A stretch of 64,000 nt of DNA from Mercenaria mercenaria (GCF_021730395.1 NC_069376.1:16401001-16465000); one strand, 5' to 3'. Positions 43,935 to 54,706 are shown, counted from the stretch's first letter. Numbers and translations are program-made. Notes: generated by a model from the letters alone, not told the origin.

Positions 43935-44290
43935 TCAAGTTGTCCAATGTAGGGAGAAACTTCTCCTAATTCGAACGATTATACCTAAGAAATGCAAAGC
44001 ATTAATGTGTTTTGTTAGCTGGACAAATATTCCAAAACAGTCACCTTGATAGTTTTATAGTATATGAAGGATTTCATGTTCGTCAAACAGCATCAGTGAC
44101 CACTATAACGAATTTTGTCCAAGGCAGGAGAAACTCTCCTATTACAACATGATGATGCATACGAAATGCCAAAGCATTGTGCCCTTGTATGAAAGGCCAC
44201 GTTTTCCAAAACAGTCCCACCTTGATACTTTTTAAGTATATATAGGATTTCATGTTTTAGTCAAAACATATACTCCTCGGATGGTACAAT
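43935..44290. repeat. Diverged tandem duplication of about 180 bp
   Basis: TTGTCCAATGTAGGGAGAAAC and TTGTCCAAGGCAGGAGAAAC-like starts are each followed by GAAATGC(C)AAAGCATT, a TTCCAAAACAGTC phrase and AGGATTTCATGTT. Confidence 0.7.
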
Positions 44291-44589
44291 ACACCGGATT
44301 TTTTTAAGTAGTTAAGGAAAAGACTTGGCATTTGGGCATTTTCAACCATCATGACAAGTGTCCAACTCGTGTTTTTTTAAGTATTAAAGGGAAAAAAGTT
44401 GTCAATTGGCATTTCGGCCATCGTGAACAACTTTGGACCTAGGGGCTATGTTTGTGTCTGCCAGATCAAAACAATATCGAAACTCGTTGTCACACTCACC
44501 AAGCCGAGAGCGATGCAAAAACACGTCCGCTCTCGACGGCTGAATCAATTGGTCATGTGACCAACTTGCAACTTGAGGAAAAATGCTCG

Positions 44590-44760
44590 ACGCTGATTGG
44601 TCAGTTACTTTCATTCCAGTGTAGAACTCGTCCCGTTGACGAAACCACGTTGAAAGCTATCAGCCAATAACAAATCGTTCGTGACGTCACAGTTTGTTAT
44701 TTTTCGGCAGGTAGAGCCAATATAAGCGGCTGCACAACTCAGTTGTTCAGTTAGGCGGAG
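44590..44760 (+). promoter_or_regulatory. Compact RNA polymerase II promoter
   Basis: In order: ATTGG (inverted CCAAT) 44596-44600, CCAAT 44664-44668, full CRE TGACGTCA 44682-44689, CCAAT 44717-44721, TATAAG 44721-44726, and the initiator TCAGTT at 44747-44752, about 28 bases past the TATA box. Order and spacing fit a TATA promoter on the plus strand. It lies inside the 11.2-kb TTAA unit. Confidence 0.6.
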
Positions 44761-44885
44761 GATTTCACCAAAATCCAAGTGCTTCCGCGTCAAGTATGTT
44801 TAATATTTCTCTAGTGTTAAAATGTTCAAGTTCGAGTTAAAGTGTTATTCGTATTCGTGTGTACAAGAAACAAGACAGATGAAGA

Positions 44886-45690
44886 ATGCCTGGGGTGAGT
44901 ACTTTGCAAAGTCGCGTCGCTCTCCGTATTGTACACGTTAGGATTTTGATTAGGAACACAAAAGACTGGCCAACGCACGTTTGCATAGCGATGCAAGTCT
45001 TGTGTTCGGCTAAACTTGAAATCCGGGGTTTCGATCAATTGAGAATGTCCAGTGTTCGCGTACCCACTTTAGGGCGAGGAGACACCGCTATACCGACAAC
45101 GGAAAGACGGTTGACTCCTGTCCCCGCCATTGTGGTGACCAATCTTTCCAGCCTAAGACCAGCTGGAGTTCTTCTCTTGATTGAATGACACTCGAGTTGA
45201 TATACTACTCTCGAGGTCGACTAGTGCTACTGTTTGGAGTCTTGCATCAGCTTTGAATGCTGCGTTCCGAATATTCAGGTCACGGTAGACATGGTCACCT
45301 GTGATCGTTCAGTGCTTTTTGCAGATCGCCAGAAAATGCGATAAGCAATTAACGGACCACATTTTTACTCATCATTTTTCAAAATTGGTTAGGAGCAATG
45401 ACAATTTGTTTGAAACGAGAGCGACGGGACCTTTGCAACCATTTAAGTATATAAGAAATAGTTAAAGATGTTTTGATATGATAGTTATGTCCCTTAGATG
45501 TTAGTTGTTTAAAGCTTAAAGTTGTGCGCAAGTTATTGTAGCAATGAATATTGTTTTCTCTTCACAGGCTTTGGTCACTTTTAACTTTGGTTGGTGGAGT
45601 ACGGCAGGGGCGTTTTCCGTATTCTTAGACTTGTTTAGCTTAAATAGAAAAAGGACTCTGGCTTGCTCACACTGCTACATGATAACATAA
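44886..45690 (+). CDS. Possible spliced 43-codon frame downstream of the 44.7-kb promoter
   Basis: ATG CCT GGG at 44886-44894 is followed by a good donor (GTGAGT). A strong acceptor, TTGTTTTCTCTTCACAG, ends at 45567, and its exon is open in the same phase to TAA at 45688-45690, giving MPGALVTFNFGWWSTAGAFS and so on. Alternatives are a noncoding transcript, or unspliced use of the 100-codon frame from the same ATG. Function unknown. Confidence 0.3.
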
Positions 45691-45732
45691 GTGACATACA
45701 AATTTCTGAACTTTGGCAACAAAAGCTCTTAC

Positions 45733-46268
45733 TTGTATTTCCAAAAATCAAAGCTTCGAATTCAATGATGTATCTAATGTACAGCTCATTTGGCTGTAAC
45801 GGCTGTACATAAAACGATGTCAACCTTTTTCTCTCTTCTCTCGCTTTTCCTAAAAAAAAAAACACTACAATCAAAATTACTAATGCTAATGGTCCGTAAC
45901 GGCAACCGAAAATTCTCAATCAGATTGACTTTCATAGATCAGGTGGGTCAAGCGTTATGATGACTAAAGCCCGACGCTGTGCTCAGTAGCAATGACCTAG
46001 TACAGTGAATTACTTGCCACCATTGCTATGATTGTCTGCAAGACATAACATGCCAGTGCCACGTTCATTGGAAGGGCGACACTTCCACTACTGAGACGCC
46101 CGAATACACCTTTGAATAGACCTTGTCGTCCGAGTGCCGCGGCAAGAAGGGGACTGGCATGACAATGTCTTGGTGGAGATACTGATCTTGTCAATTTGAA
46201 AGTGACTTTGGCTTCTACATTTTGGTACTCTATCCCAAATTCTTTTAATGCGACCATCTTTTCGAGGC
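45733..46268 (-). CDS. Gene F: two linked exons of an unrecognised protein
   Basis: Exon 46268-46014 (acceptor CTTGTTCACAG, donor GCAA|GTAATT, 255 nt) and exon 45849-45733 (acceptor GTGTTTTTTTTTTTTAG, donor ACAA|GTAAGA, 117 nt) are both open in one frame. They join in phase 1, making an Arg codon across a 164-bp intron. The first encodes KEFGIEYQNVEAKVTFKLTR, SPLLAAALGRQGLFKGVFGR and a hydrophobic stretch VALACYVLQTIIAMVA. The second encodes KAREERKRLTSFYVQPLQPN, then ELYIRYIIEFEALIFGNT. A weak terminal exon at 45638-45625 would add TKQV and stop. A possible membrane segment is followed by a basic cluster. It lies inside the TTAA unit. I do not recognise the family. Confidence 0.42.
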
Positions 46269-47271
46269 CTGTGAACAAGATTTCTCTGATGTCACAGAGG
46301 CCTCGAAAACATGCAGTGAACAAGTCTGGACAAACTCAGAGCCATAGAAATTTGGTACTGTACAATTTTTTCTAAAGGTGAAATTGCGATGCTGAACGAA
46401 TACGGTCGGCTCGTACCTCAGGGCCCGATGTCTAAAATTAGCTTAGGTTTGAACAACGAAATGTCAATTCATAACTAGAAATCGGACACTATATTTTCAC
46501 ATGCCGAAGACCCTTGATGCCCAGTTTAGACAACCATTTGGCTTTGAAATTGATACGAACTTAACAACAAAGAAATCACTGCTTCTTTAGGTGATTATCT
46601 AACTGGCTTGTTTTTCCACCACGACAGAAATTGATATAACACACACAAGGCCGCATAATTTATGCAACGTTTTCCTCCAGTATGAGTTTGCATATGCCTA
46701 TATATTTCTCAAGGCGTGAACGTATCTATAATGAAAAAGTTTAATCATAATATTCGTGACAAGCGTTCTTTGTACACTTGTAACGAAACATGATGACAAC
46801 CGAGTCTGGATTAGGACTTGTTTCCAAAATCTCTCCTAACCTAAGTGGGATTGCTTTTTTGGGCTTTACTAATACAAAGTAAGACAGGGAAAGGGTTCTA
46901 CCAGTTTTTTTCCAAATGTATCATCATCTTTCATCACAACAAAGAAAAAGTAAAAATGGGTTAGTCCCCCAAAAAGGGGCCGGGGACTATTTTGGGATTA
47001 CAAAAGCCGCACTTGCCCTTTGCTTTTTATCTGATCGACGCAGTCTTCCCCAAAAAGTGTGACCGCAAGGCACTAATGAAAATCCTTTTTGGGGCAGACA
47101 AGCATATGATTCAAAGCATCAGTTTTGTCCCTTGCCTCTTGCTTTTCTTTAGACATGTCTCGATGAGCCAACAGAGCTCCCTGTTTCCCTCTTTTCCCAA
47201 CCGTTTCGGTCAACGTTGATGAAGGCCTCGATAAGGTTTTTAGCTTGTGAATCGACTTTTTGATTTCGTAC

Positions 47272-47372
47272 TCATGGACGGACTGATGATGTCTGGCACT
47301 CGTCATTGTCCTCATCGCTTATGACGATGGTGTCGGTTAGTGTATCGTTTTCTTCGCTTGTCCCATTATTGA
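47272..47372 (-). CDS. Possible C-terminal exon with SUMO-interaction-like motif
   Basis: Acceptor GTTTCGGTTTCAG, phase 1. It is open for 32 codons to TGA: NNGTSEENDTLTDTIVISDE, then DNDECQTSSVRP. TIVISDEDNDE fits the hydrophobic-plus-acidic SIM pattern. The upstream exon is not established. Confidence 0.3.
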
Positions 47373-47736
47373 CTGAAACCGAAACAAACACGTCAGCATG
47401 TTTTACAAGGTGTTACATGGTCAATTCAACAATCAGTATTACTATAAAAGTAAAAAACTCGATTTACAATTTTCAAATTCAAAACTGTCAAATCCTCAAG
47501 GTCACTCCACCAATTTTCATCCACACAAGCCTTGATACCCCAAAGGAATCTCGCAGCAGCTAATACTCCGACATATCTGTTTAGTTTCGCCGCTCTCTGA
47601 TTTCGTTTTCCCACAAGTTAATTTTCGAAGTGCCGACCATGCTACACTTGAATAAGGAAGGGTATCGTCCGTTGATTCCAAGTTGATACAAGTACCACGT
47701 TATCTATTTTTCGATTAAGTTTTGAGCTCTACTCAC

Positions 47737-47795
47737 TATGCCTCTTCGCTGTATAAGACAAATGTTTCCATTGCCTGTCGTACGCTCTCTGTCAT
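47737..47795 (-). CDS. Possible initial exon of a minus-strand gene in the TTAA unit
   Basis: ATG at 47795, MTESVRQAMETFVLYSEEA, then donor CATA|GTGAGT in phase 2. A pyrimidine-rich acceptor (CCCTTCCTTATTCAAG, about 47650) would continue as YVAWSALRKLTCGKTKSE. It could be the start of gene F or of the exon at 47372, but the connection is not proven. Confidence 0.25.
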
Positions 47796-48799
47796 GAGTG
47801 GAGCTCAGTAAATCTGCGCACTCTGTTCATCGTTCTGATACCAGAATGCCACTAAGAATGCAATATCCACACACTCCCTCAAGCGAAAATTGTTTCGACC
47901 ATCAGAACGTTTGCTAAACCACTCCTACTTGTACTGACCTCAATCAGAAAGCAGATAAATGAAAAAGTTATTTCGGTACAGTATCGGGAAATCGGCCTTG
48001 AGCTTCATTATATCTTTATCTCTCAAACTGTCAAGATGCAAAATAATTCTTCTCAACAATTTGTCGAGATGAAAGTGAACATTTATTAGCATTGAAACAC
48101 TGAGACAGAGATCTCGAACCTGATATGCAATTAAGAAACGAAGATGACGAAAATAAGAATTAACAACGATACAGAGCATACATGTGCTCAGCAGTGTCAC
48201 CAAAGTTATTTGGAAGAACAACTTGTATGGATTACTTTTCAGACGACGACATCGAACATCAACAAGTGCAGTTCATTACGGACTTGTCGAATCCGTTGTG
48301 AATTACGAGACAGCTTGTTCGAATTATGATACTAGATTCCTTGATACTTGGTGATAGACTATTATGACATAACAACTGTGGAGAATGAACTCAAAACCTG
48401 TGTCCGCCAGAATGAACGGTATATGGATTGTGGCTAATCAACGATTCTACTGTAGTTTGTCGATAATGGATAACGGACAGGTTCATAGAGAGAAGTCGAT
48501 CATAAGAAACATTACAGTCCCTCCTACATCTAGCTTTCACAGCGAGAATTTGTGTTTTATAAAACGACTAGAAGACAAACGTCAACGTGTTTCGGGGACA
48601 TTTAAAAACTATTTGGCACGCGTGCTAAACTGATGTTGATAACATATTATGAAGTGATAAAACTGAATTTGAACATGTGGCTTGTTAAGTTATGCTATGA
48701 TATGTTATTTCCTACCCAACAAGATCGATTGTCCAGTAATGCCCAATGCTGTGCAGTAAACAACATGCAATTCAACCTTTCAAAAACACCCAAAGCCTA

Positions 48800-49375
48800 A
48801 CCCTTACCTCAAATGTACAAGACTGTAAGTCAATGCCAGTGATTTACAAGTCTGATAAGTAATGCCTATATTTATTACGTGTTATGAGAAAAACAAAACG
48901 CCAGGATACTCGTCTCAAGTAAAACCGACGGTACATCATTAATGCGATTATAGTTTTAATCACATTCAACTTAAAACAAAACCCAACTCATCCAGTTTTA
49001 ACAACTTTCAAAAAAATCGACCTCCATAAACCTAACCTAGCCCAACTCCGAGGACCAAACACATCAACAGCCCATTTCACTTTGGAAAAGTTTTAAGACT
49101 GTAAGTGAATGCCAGTAATATTTACGGGGTTAGACAGTTAATGCCCCTCGTTACATGTTGTGAAAAAAACATAAAGCTAGATGATATATGACTTAAGGTA
49201 AAACCAACGGTACATAATTTCTGTGTTTATCGTTTTATCACTAAGACAAATTTAGACCAACTTCACAGTTTTTTTAACAAATTTTAAAAAATTGATCTCG
49301 AACAACTTGTCCTAGCCCTTCATCAAGGACCAAACACATCAACAGCCGATTTTGAAATGGAAAATATGGAGAAAA
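48800..49375. repeat. Diverged tandem duplication of about 290 bp
   Basis: AAGACTGTAAGTCAATGCCAGT and AAGACTGTAAGTGAATGCCAG start parallel copies that both pass a GGACCAAACACATCAACAGC phrase. A C run (about 49408-49428) follows, near the right end of the TTAA unit. Confidence 0.8.
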
Positions 49376-49517
49376 AAAATTTGGTCCCAGTGGGGCTTGA
49401 ACCTACGCCCCCCCCCCCCCCCCCCACCCCCTCGAAAATTGCAGTCAAAGTAGGTTTATGGTAGGAATTGAATACTCTTCAAAAAGGAGGTACTCTATTA
49501 CGGGTCCAATACCTTAA

Positions 49518-50336
49518 AATAGATATGCATTTCTACTGATTTACTCATATCTCCACCTTTGTGTGTATGTAGATCTTTCTGTATTTTTTTTCCCATGTTA
49601 TTACAAAATGTATGTTTTGTAATCTGTATTTACCAAATAAAAATGTTTGTTCTGTTCTGATCTATTCGGTTTAATTCTATTTCTAACCTATGCTCGATGA
49701 ATCTCGTAATTCATATACTGCAATCTGCATGTGTTTGAAAATAAAATCGATCAGTTTCCCTTGACTGAGCCTCTTCTTCCACTACTCAAGTTCGAAACGA
49801 ACTGATCTGAGAGGCTTTGTTTAACTTCATATAAAATATATCAATGTTAGCAACAGAAGTCAGAATCATTTATTTGAAAAAAAAAATGAAACATATATCC
49901 TTTTTTATCTAGGTTATATCAATTAACGGTATCACAGTATTATTTCCTCTTCATTACTTAAAGGGGAATAAATCAAACAAAAGTATCAATACAAATCTAC
50001 AGTGTTAATTCCCTTGTCTAGCTGGAACCCAAGACATTATCTTATGTGAACAATTCACTGATTAAGGACTATGATATCATAGGCAACTATTTGTGGATAT
50101 TTATCTGGATTTATTTTTCTACGACATTGTAGTAGTTTCTCGTTTTGAAGAAAAGTATTCAAAACTCAATTAGTTTGTTGTCACCATGAAGGTCAATATA
50201 TAAAAATATTTAGTGTTTATTTTCCCTGTGAGCATACAGAAATCCAAACATATTATTCATCGGTTGTTGTTGTTTTTAAAATAGTATGTATTGCAGCACC
50301 GTTTTTACTATGTTGACTAGTATTGGTGTATCTATG
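49518..50336 (-). other. 3' flank of gene A with poly(A) signals
   Basis: On the minus strand AATAAA occurs at 50221-50216 and 50115-50110, about 115 and 220 bases past the gene A stop. Nothing else recognised. Confidence 0.45.
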
Positions 50337-50371
50337 TCACCAGTCCTTTTCACACACAGTACTCACAAATT
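50337..50371 (-). CDS. Gene A exon 5
   Basis: Acceptor GTTATCTCTTTTCAG|AA. The split codon gives Glu12 of EF4, then FVSTVCEKDW and TGA (50339-50337). Confidence 0.85.
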
Positions 50372-53300
50372 CTGAAAAGAGATAACAAAAATCATTATTT
50401 AGTGGAAAAAACTGCCAAACGCTTTAATACAGCAACTGCTGTCTTAATATAAGGTACCATTAATTAGTAGCATTTATATTACAGATGATATTATATCTTA
50501 GTTCTTCCTGTTTCTTTCTAAAATTTGGATTGCTTGGCAGACGTTTTCGATAAGAGTTTTTATATACTTTCTTAACTCAAAAAGAAAACAACAACAAAAA
50601 AAAAAAAAAACTACATGAAGCAATATTTTTCAAGACAAAGTGACATAAACAGTTGTATTCAGTTTAGTGTTCAATTTTGAAATCATTTATGCGCGAAAAC
50701 TGAGTTAATAATTTTGGGCTTATTTTACGATTTCCGGTCTGTGGTATAGCGGGCCAAATGATGATACAAACAGATAGTTTCAAGCTCAACGTTCTCACAG
50801 GTGTATCTAGATACACCTTATAATAGTTAATACGGAATGAATGTTACGTTATTTTGGTAAACACTTTCAGTTAGTCTTTAAATTTAGGCTCATTTTCAAA
50901 TCAAATAATGAAGCGACCTTTTGGAGAGCTCTTTGGTTTATACCAGAAGCTCAGTGGAAGTGTTCAGGAAGTTTTAATTTTTATCTTTATCGGTTCAAGA
51001 TTTTGGTACTCTTCATGTTTACTGGAAAATATCATTTTCTTACTTCTCCATGAAATGAAATAATACTACTTTAGCGTTCACATTTGAAAACTTTTATGTT
51101 CAATCGTAAATATGAAGTAAGTACTGAACGGACCTTCAAAACTTATAACACCATCCCCGTTTTCATCAGCTTCAGCAACTAGCTCTGCTATTTCATCGTC
51201 GTCTAATTCAACACCAGATTCTTGAAAAACTTGCTTGATTTCTGTTGCTATATTAAACAGTAAGACAAATATCAGCCAAAGGTTAGTAAGCAACCCCTTA
51301 ACCACCTGAAAACATTCTCATAACAGAAGTCCGACTCAACATTGTAAAAACGTGAGTTTTTTTTTTCAAATTTGTTCCAAACGTTCATGTTTCACTGTTA
51401 TCATGACTTCATGCAGATCTTTCAGTAGTGAATGGAAACTTGAATCTTAAGTAAAACTTTATAGCTCCCATTAATTGAAACCGTATGCCCCTCATCCCAG
51501 TGTGGGGGGTTCGAAATTTCGTCTTGGTTGTTGAATTCTTTCATTTGATAATAATCCAGACTGCATGCGGAAAATCCGTGGTTCTACCCAAGTGCCCGGC
51601 ATAATAAAAAGGTGGCAGTGGAGTGCAGATTTGCGAATTCCACATTGACGTGTGGGTACCAGTGTTGAAATATCCATAGAAATCTCGTTTTTGCTTATTT
51701 TTCTTTGAAACTACTATGGACCATTGCAGATACCATAGACAACATATAGTCGACTCTCTGGTCCTATGCACCTGTCGCTTTCCACGCCAAATGTAGTGAA
51801 AATCGGCCAAATCACCCAAAAATAGCCTAACCGGGCCTCACTTTGAACTCTGCCGTTCATCCATTTGATATTTTTTAAATCCAATTTCGTAGCATATATG
51901 TATAGTACGAACATAGATGCATACCCAGGTGGTGTGGAATGTGTCTGCCAACCACCACCTATTTCCCTAATTTTCACTTGAAAAAAGTGGATGGATGACA
52001 GCCGCGCGTCTGGCCGACTTTTTAATCTGGCATTTATGTTTTAGCCTTACCAGAAGTACGGAGCTAGGAATTTTAAAACACCCGCCATGTAGAATCATTA
52101 ACCGTTCCTCATTCCCCAGACATATTAAAGAATTATTAATGATAAATAACCAGTAAGATAGGTATGCCTACACACATAACACTTACCTGTTATGTACCCA
52201 TCTCCGTCCTTGTCGAAGTTTTCAAATGCCTTTCTTAATTGTTTGTTTTTGTAATTTGCAATAACTAGTTGGTGCCCTACTAGTTTTTCAAATTCTTTAT
52301 ATTCTATATACCCATTGCCTGAAACAGATGAGTTTTTATGATATTTCATTTTATTTAAGGTAGTTAACCCATAATGGAAATCGGATATTTCCGTTCAATC
52401 ACGTATTCTACGCATCCGATTTCATCACTCTCCGGTATGAACGGAAAACTAGGTGCTCGTATGAGCTATGATATTGTCCGAAGATTGCCGATGATTGCCA
52501 AACGGCCATACAAGAATACGTAATTGCACAGAAATTACCGAATACCAGTACGAGTGCAGTACCTTAAAACAATATCTAATCTTAATACATAAATAAAATG
52601 CATTGTCTTAAAAGCCTCTAACAGATATCTGTCAGAAATATAAAAAAAAACCTGACTATCGAAAAATGTCTCTTTGACTAATTCTTGATATCTGCATCCA
52701 TCTTGATTTTGTGTTTCTATTTTGATATTTGTGTTGGTTTGTATTCAAGTTTGTATTCATGTCTTCTGTTAAACAATTTTGATCGTGTGTAGTACGATAA
52801 TAAGGTAGTGGACCCGTGGTGGCAATTAGCAATATCCGTTGGATTACGTAATCTCTGTTTTGCGATTTCGGCATTCTTCGGTTGTTATGGAAAAGCAATT
52901 TTATTTTATAGGTACGATGGTAGTAATTTTCCGGAAATTCCACCGTCGTAGTCCATATTAGTAAAAAGTGCATTTTTTCGCTCCCGTAAAAGTTCTTTTC
53001 ATGCCACTTTTAAGCGTTTTTGATGCTTGTTTGTAGAGAGGAATGTCTGTGGATGACTTAAGCAACATTGTACGTTTCAAATGTGTGTTTAAACTGCTGG
53101 GAAAAATGAAAATGAAAGTAGGCATTTCCTGATGTCTACCTACGCAATATTTGCGGGTAATATCATATGTTTCAGTAAAATGGTCATGGTTTTCTTGCAT
53201 TATGTTCATGTATTTTTATTACAAACTTTCAAGACAAGGGTAGCTTCACAAGAAGTGATAGGCTGAAAAGGTTGATAAAAAAAAACAACAACAGATATAC

Positions 53301-53968
53301 CCTTTCTTTTACATAAAATAACAGCGTGGATATTTAGTGCCTTTTAACCTTATGACAGAAGAAAGCCGACAGTTTACGATGGTATGTAATCTCAACGGAT
53401 AGCCAGCTATTATTGCGGGTCACCTTATTGTTGTAAAACCTAACAAAACACGTTTTACAAAAGAAACTAGAAAATTAATACAGAAAACAAACCATCTGTG
53501 TCGGCTTCGCTCATTATTTCGATCAGCTCCTCCTTTGTTAAAAGTATACCGAGTTGCTTGCAAGCCCTTTTAAGCTCTGACTCCGATATCCTTCCGTCAT
53601 GATTCAAATCTATCACATTGAACACATCTTTTAGCGCTGCAACAGAAATGTAGGTATTTTTATTATTGCTCCTAAAGCTAGATGTACAACTGTACATTAG
53701 TCGTTAAAATTGTTGCAGATTTTTATTCTTTTATTTTCATATGATATACTTTGACTTCAAGTTTTAACTTCTGGTCAAATAGGCCGATGCATTTGTTGTA
53801 TTCTGTCAACAGATGAACACCACTGACATTTATCAGTTTTCACATATCTCCATTTATGTATCGATTTAAATTAACTTTAATTACAAAATTTATTAATACT
53901 GCGATTGTCTTACTTTTTACTTGTGACTTTGTCAGTGTTTCGCCTGTGTGACGCATTGCTTCTTCCAT
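50337..53968 (-). CDS. EF-hand gene A: calmodulin-like protein, five exons
   Basis: Exons 53968-53914, 53636-53493, 52318-52187, 51247-51134 and 50371-50337 join in phase 1 at every intron, giving 480 nt including the stop and 159 residues (calmodulin has about 149). EF loops: DLNHDGRISESE, DTDGNGYIEYKE, DKDGDGYITATE and DENGDGVISFEE. All keep Asp1, Gly6 and Glu12, so all four should bind calcium. The N-terminus is MEEAMRHTGETLTKSQVK; the C-terminus is EFVSTVCEKDW. By family it is a cytosolic calcium sensor related to calmodulin and troponin C. The acceptor at 51247 was chosen over one six bases downstream because it restores Glu12 of EF3. It differs too much from ubiquitous calmodulin to be called that. 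A 23-bp minisatellite starts about 100 bp upstream of the ATG. Confidence 0.9.
51134..51247 (-). CDS. Gene A exon 4 (EF3 end, EF4 start)
   Basis: 114 nt. Acceptor AATATAG|CA, donor GAAG|GTCCGT. It encodes TEIKQVFQESGVELDDDEIA and EADENGDGVISFE. Confidence 0.88.
51305..52186. other. Gene A intron 3 and flank of exon 4, no element recognised
   Basis: The phrases TGGGGGGTTCGAAATTTCG and CCAAGTGCCCGGCAT suggest an old tRNA-headed SINE remnant near 51500-51605, but it is too decayed to call. Frames at 51492-51977 have no motif. Confidence 0.3.
52187..52318 (-). CDS. Gene A exon 3 (EF2 end, EF3 start)
   Basis: 132 nt. Acceptor ATCTGTTTCAG|GC, donor ACAG|GTAAGT. It encodes NGYIEYKEFEKLVGHQL and RKAFENFDKDGDGYIT. 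Confidence 0.92.
52359..52563. mobile_element. Best-preserved small TTAA-type MITE
   Basis: TTAA (52355-52358) then GGTAGTTAACCCATAATGG at the left. At the right, GTACGAGTGCAGTACC then TTAA (52564-52567). 205 bp with inverted AAATTTCCG/CGGAAAT-type interior. It defines the family seen at 2905, 15623, 20083, 28245, 52804 and 58148. Confidence 0.78.
52804..52965. mobile_element. TTAA-type MITE, slightly decayed
   Basis: GGTAGTGGACCCGTGGTGGC at the left and CGGAAATTCCACCGTCGTAG at the right, with GATTTCGGCATTCTTCGGTT inside. The flanking TTAA is altered (ATAA at the left). Confidence 0.65.
53493..53636 (-). CDS. Gene A exon 2 (EF1, EF2 start)
   Basis: 144 nt. Acceptor TTTCTGTTGCAG|CG, donor GATG|GTTTGT. 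It encodes LKDVFNVIDLNHDGRISESE, then LKRACKQLGILLTKEEL and MSEADTD. Confidence 0.92.
53914..53968 (-). CDS. Gene A exon 1 (start)
   Basis: ATG at 53968, 18 codons plus one base, donor AAAAA|GTAAGA. The phase matches exon 2 (split Thr codon). A nearer GT (after CAA) would give the wrong phase. Confidence 0.8.
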
Positions 53969-54067
53969 GATTTATTTCTACGAGCTGTTGTTGACTGCAA
54001 CCTTACTAAAACAGTAAGAAAACAATTGAATGATTCCGCATGGTCGCTTCTCTTTTCAAAAGTATCT

Positions 54068-54706
54068 GAGCGGGTATTTGTAGTGTATGAAAGGGAGCAT
54101 CTTTAGTGCGTGATAGTCGATATCTCTAGTGTGATATACACAGTGATATAGTGGGTATTTCTAGAGTAAAATAGCGGGTATCTGTATTGCGAGATAGCGG
54201 TTTTTTGTAACTAGTGTGAGAAAGCGGGAATTTGTAGTGTGAGATAGCGGTTATCTGTAGTTTGTAACAGCGGTTATCTGTAGTTTGTAACAGCGGTTAT
54301 CGGTAGTTTGTAACAGTGGTCATCGGTAGCTTGTAACAGCGGTTATCGATAGTTTGTGACAGTGGTTATCGGTAATTTATAACAGCGGTTATCGGTAGTT
54401 TGTAACAGCGATTATCGGTAGTTTGTAACAGCGGTTATCGGTAGTTTGTAACAGCGGTTATCGTTATTTTGTAACAGCGTTTATCGGTAGCTTGTTACAG
54501 CGGTTATCTGTAGTTTGTAACAGCGGTTATCTGTAGTTTGTAACAGCGGTTATCGGTAGCTTGTAACAGCGGTTATCGGTACTTTGTACAACGGTTATCT
54601 GTAGTTTGTAACAGTGGTTATCGGTAGTTTGTAACAGCGGTTATCGGTATTTTGAGACAGCGGGTATCTGTATTTTGAGACAGCGGGAATCTGTAGTGTG
54701 TGATTC
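54068..54706. repeat. 23-bp minisatellite upstream of gene A
   Basis: About 28 tandem copies of GTAGTTTGTAACAGCGGTTATCG-type units (23 bp; key part TTTGTAACAGCGGTTATC). Copies at the left edge are more diverged. It begins about 100 bp upstream of the gene A start codon, so it may lie in the promoter or 5' UTR. Confidence 0.92.

Larger units (their letters stand above)
38336..49513. mobile_element. 11.2-kb unit with TTAA-flanked inverted ends
   Basis: GGTATTGGACCCCTAATAG follows TTAA (38332-38335). The mirrored end, GGTATTGGACCCGTAATAG on the minus strand, precedes TTAA (49514-49517). 18 of 19 terminal bases match. I saw no other copy of this end inside. TTAA duplications are typical of piggyBac and Kolobok DNA transposons. 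The interior has three internal tandem duplications, a CpG- and CCAAT-rich promoter, and candidate exons on both strands, none recognised as a transposase. Alternative: two unrelated small elements of one family that happen to face each other. Confidence 0.5.

Noticed and set aside
38336-49513. Retrovirus-like or Polinton-type element
   Set aside because: No long terminal repeats, reverse transcriptase, integrase, polymerase or capsid signature was seen. TTAA and short inverted ends point to a plain DNA transposon type instead.
21057-51134. Direct splicing of gene A exon 4 to gene B EF exons
   Set aside because: The phase would allow it, but it would remove the normal linker between EF hands, and each gene has its own well-placed terminal exon.
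51234-51243. Gene A exon 4 acceptor six bases further downstream (CAACAG|AAATC)
   Set aside because: It would delete two residues of the third EF loop and lose Glu12. The upstream AG keeps a canonical loop.
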